This document shows positions 7,338-8,895 of a stretch of DNA of 8,895 bases, in pieces (position 1 is the stretch's first letter; every line of letters begins with the position of its first letter). The stretch is from Pseudomonadota bacterium (lineage in GTDB: Bacteria > Pseudomonadota > Gammaproteobacteria > Arenicellales > UBA868), in assembly GCA_018661145.1 (NCBI GenBank), contig JABJIU010000094.1, forward strand, positions 1-8,895, in the 5' to 3' direction. Made by a program: the position numbers and the translations under genes. The notes below the pieces were generated by a model, which searched no databases, was not told the origin of the DNA, and saw nothing but the letters and a program-made list of their open reading frames with translations.

Positions 7338-7390
7338 TCGCGCCCTTGATCAGACTGCTGTTTTCCAAGGTTCTGTTGTAGTTCTCTTTT

Positions 7391-7477
7391 GCCGAGGTGG
7401 CGGAATTGGTAGACGCGCTAGCTTCAGGTGCTAGTGGGGGTAACCCCGTGAAGGTTCAAGTCCTTTCCTCGGTACCA
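7391..7477 (+). tRNA. tRNA-Leu, anticodon CAG
   Basis: The 87-base class II tRNA reads on the plus strand. Acceptor GCCGAGG (7391-7397) pairs with CCTCGGT (7467-7473), with one terminal G-U pair. Discriminator A is 7474 and CCA (7475-7477) is encoded. The D arm is GCG/CGC around GAATTGGTAGA. The anticodon stem CTAGC/GCTAG encloses TTCAGGT, giving anticodon CAG, which decodes CUG. A long variable arm with GGGG/CCCC pairing and a T arm with TTCAAGT complete the fold. It closely resembles E. coli tRNA-Leu(CAG) through the first half. It is divergent from rnr and convergent with purA. Confidence 0.97.
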
Positions 7478-7562
7478 AACAGCTTTCCCGTGTCATCGGG
7501 ATGCTGGAAATCCTGGATGCCTTAAACCGTTCGCGGATTGCGAATGAGCCCAGTTGCGAAGG

Positions 7563-8879
7563 TCACTGGCCACCCATCGACGCGCTGGGAGAGAAGACAT
7601 CCCGGAGCACCATCGTGTCCTTCCGATCAGGGCCGGTTGAAATGATCTCGACCGGGACATCCATCAACTCCGAAAGCCGGTCGAGATACCGTCGCGCGTT
7701 ATCAGGGAGTTCCTCCACAGTACGGATCCCGGCGGTCGCCTGCTGCCATCCCGGAACCCACTCATAAACGGGATCAACGACTTCAAGATCCCTGGCGTCC
7801 CAGGGGAATTGGTCCAGTGGTTCTCCCCGAACCTGGTAGTCCACACAAATGGCAATCTCCGGTAACCCGTCAAGCACGTCCAGTTTCGTGACACACAACG
7901 AATTCACGCTGTTCAACCTGCATGCACGTTGGGCTAGCACAGCATCGAACCATCCGCAGCGGCGGGGCCGGCCCGTGGTGGCGCCAAACTCGTGCCCACG
8001 CTCGGCGAGTAAACGGCCAGTCTCGTCCCCCAGTTCCGTGGGAAACGGTCCGGCCCCGACACGAGTGGTGTACGCTTTCACAACACCGATGACTACGTCC
8101 AACATCAAAGGTCCCACCCCGCTCCCCGAAGCGGCTGCACCGGCTGTGGTGTTGGACGAGGTAACGAATGGGTAGGTTCCCTGATCAATGTCAAGCAGGG
8201 TCCCTTGGGCACCCTCGAAAAGAATATTTCCGGATTCCTTCAACACCGTATCGATGAGTTGCGCAACATCGCCAATCATAGGTACAAATTCCGCCGACCA
8301 ACTCTCTATCTCACCGACAACACGATCCAGACTCACCGGCTCATCAGCATAGCGCTCTTTCAAGAGGAAGTTGTGGTAATCCAGAAGTTCGGAGGCCCGG
8401 GCAATACAGGATTGTGGATCAGCAAGCTCACCGAAACGGATTCCCCGCCGCGCGACCTTGTCTTCGTAAGCGGGGCCGATACCCCTGCCCGTAGTACCGA
8501 TTGCATTCTTTCCCCGCGCCCGCTCCCGGGCCTGATCAAGGGCGACGTGACTCGCAAGGATCACCGGACAGGCTGGGCTGATGGTCAGCCGTTCGCGCGG
8601 CCTGACGCCTGCTTGTTCCAGGGTTTCCAGTTCACTGATGAGAGCGTCGGGCGCAACGACGACTCCGTTTCCGATCACGCACTGAACCTCTGGGCGAAGG
8701 ATTCCCGAGGGTACGAGGTGCAGCACCGTCTTTTTTCCGTCAATTACCAGGGTGTGGCCCGCATTGTGCCCGCCCTGGAATCTCACTACTGCCTCGCAAC
8801 GTTCGGTCAGGAGATCAACAATCTTTCCTTTTCCCTCATCACCCCATTGAATCCCAAGGACCACTACCCTTTTTGACAT
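7563..8879 (-). CDS. purA: Adenylosuccinate synthetase
   Basis: This cytoplasmic enzyme condenses IMP and aspartate with GTP to form adenylosuccinate, the first committed step to AMP. The 438 residues fit the family (E. coli about 432). The N-terminal GTP-binding/catalytic loop is QWGDEGKGKIVD (11-22), with Asp14. GGHNAGHT (36-43) carries the catalytic His42. Other family blocks are GIGPAYEDK (133-141), QGTLLDIDQGTYPFVTSSN (225-243), TTGRPRRCGWFD (301-312), the nucleotide-base contact TKLD (331-334) and STGPDRKDT (414-422). The ATG at 8879 gives the standard MSKRVVVLGIQWG start. Upstream context (hfq/hflX or hisZ in relatives) is outside the window. The 3' end is 85 bases from the convergent tRNA-Leu; no clear U-tract terminator is visible between them. 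Confidence 0.98.
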   Translation of the reverse strand: MSKRVVVLGIQWGDEGKGKIVDLLTERCEAVVRFQGGHNAGHTLVIDGKKTVLHLVPSGILRPEVQCVIGNGVVVAPDALISELETLEQAGVRPRERLTISPACPVILASHVALDQARERARGKNAIGTTGRGIGPAYEDKVARRGIRFGELADPQSCIARASELLDYHNFLLKERYADEPVSLDRVVGEIESWSAEFVPMIGDVAQLIDTVLKESGNILFEGAQGTLLDIDQGTYPFVTSSNTTAGAAASGSGVGPLMLDVVIGVVKAYTTRVGAGPFPTELGDETGRLLAERGHEFGATTGRPRRCGWFDAVLAQRACRLNSVNSLCVTKLDVLDGLPEIAICVDYQVRGEPLDQFPWDARDLEVVDPVYEWVPGWQQATAGIRTVEELPDNARRYLDRLSELMDVPVEIISTGPDRKDTMVLRDVFSPSASMGGQ

Positions 8880-8886
8880 GTGTCTG

Positions 8887-8890
8887 CCTC
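8887..8890 (-). promoter_or_regulatory. Ribosome-binding site of purA
   Basis: GAGG on the minus strand lies 7 bases before the ATG at 8879, within AGAGGCAGACAC. This is a good Shine-Dalgarno match and confirms the purA start. The promoter lies beyond the right edge. Confidence 0.65.
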
Positions 8891-8895
8891 TGTTA

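Noticed and set aside
7480..7506. Possible terminator hairpin after tRNA-Leu (CAGC...TCCCG loop CGGGA...GCTG).
   Set aside because: The stem is interrupted by mismatched T residues and no T-run follows on either strand, so it does not qualify as a Rho-independent terminator.
7530..7544. TTCGC-GGATT-GCGAA inverted repeat downstream of purA.
   Set aside because: Only 5 base pairs, and just TTT some bases later on the purA strand; too weak to call a terminator.
8205..8876. A 223-codon plus-strand open frame opposite the N-terminal half of purA.
   Set aside because: The opposite strand encodes every purA family motif in this stretch, and the frame has no recognisable protein signature.
1..8895. 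Mobile elements, CRISPR arrays, defence or biosynthetic islands.
   Set aside because: No transposase or integrase motifs, no regularly spaced repeats, and no duplicated tRNA end near 7477 that would indicate an integrated element.

Overview
The window looks like housekeeping chromosome from a gammaproteobacterium outside the Enterobacterales. Three things support this: an Mrp/ApbC gene divergent from metG (as in E. coli), a purA / tRNA-Leu / rnr / rlmB neighbourhood like the one I recall from Pseudomonas-type genomes, and an RnfB-type ferredoxin next to nth. Base composition looks moderately GC-rich and even throughout. I see no insertion sequence, CRISPR array, phage gene or rRNA. The coding is dense, and no stretch longer than about 200 bases lacks a gene.

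Left block (1-4812). The first 50 codons of mrp/apbC run off the left edge on the minus strand. A 200-base divergent region follows, with a perfect TATAAT. Then comes a plus-strand cluster: metG (methionyl-tRNA synthetase), an unassigned class-V aminotransferase-like PLP enzyme, a short soluble-looking RnfB, and nth (endonuclease III). The last three overlap (an ATGA junction, then a 23-base overlap), so they are probably co-transcribed and translationally coupled. The shared theme of rnfB, nth and mrp is iron-sulfur proteins.

Right block (4830-8895). rlmB and rnr lie on the minus strand with a stop/start overlap, so 23S rRNA methylation and structured-RNA decay are coupled. They converge on nth with only 17 bases between. 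Upstream of rnr, a tRNA-Leu(CAG) gene points the other way (plus strand) and has a good stable-RNA promoter. Beyond it, a complete purA (adenylosuccinate synthetase) is on the minus strand.

The most unusual observation is that RNase R is only about 551 residues. It lacks the N-terminal helix-turn-helix and cold-shock domains and begins almost directly at the linker before the catalytic RNB domain, with an in-frame stop just upstream. I did not find evidence for a wholly new biological system. The other points of interest are the orphan PLP enzyme and anchor-less RnfB embedded between metG and nth, and the tRNA/rnr divergent layout.
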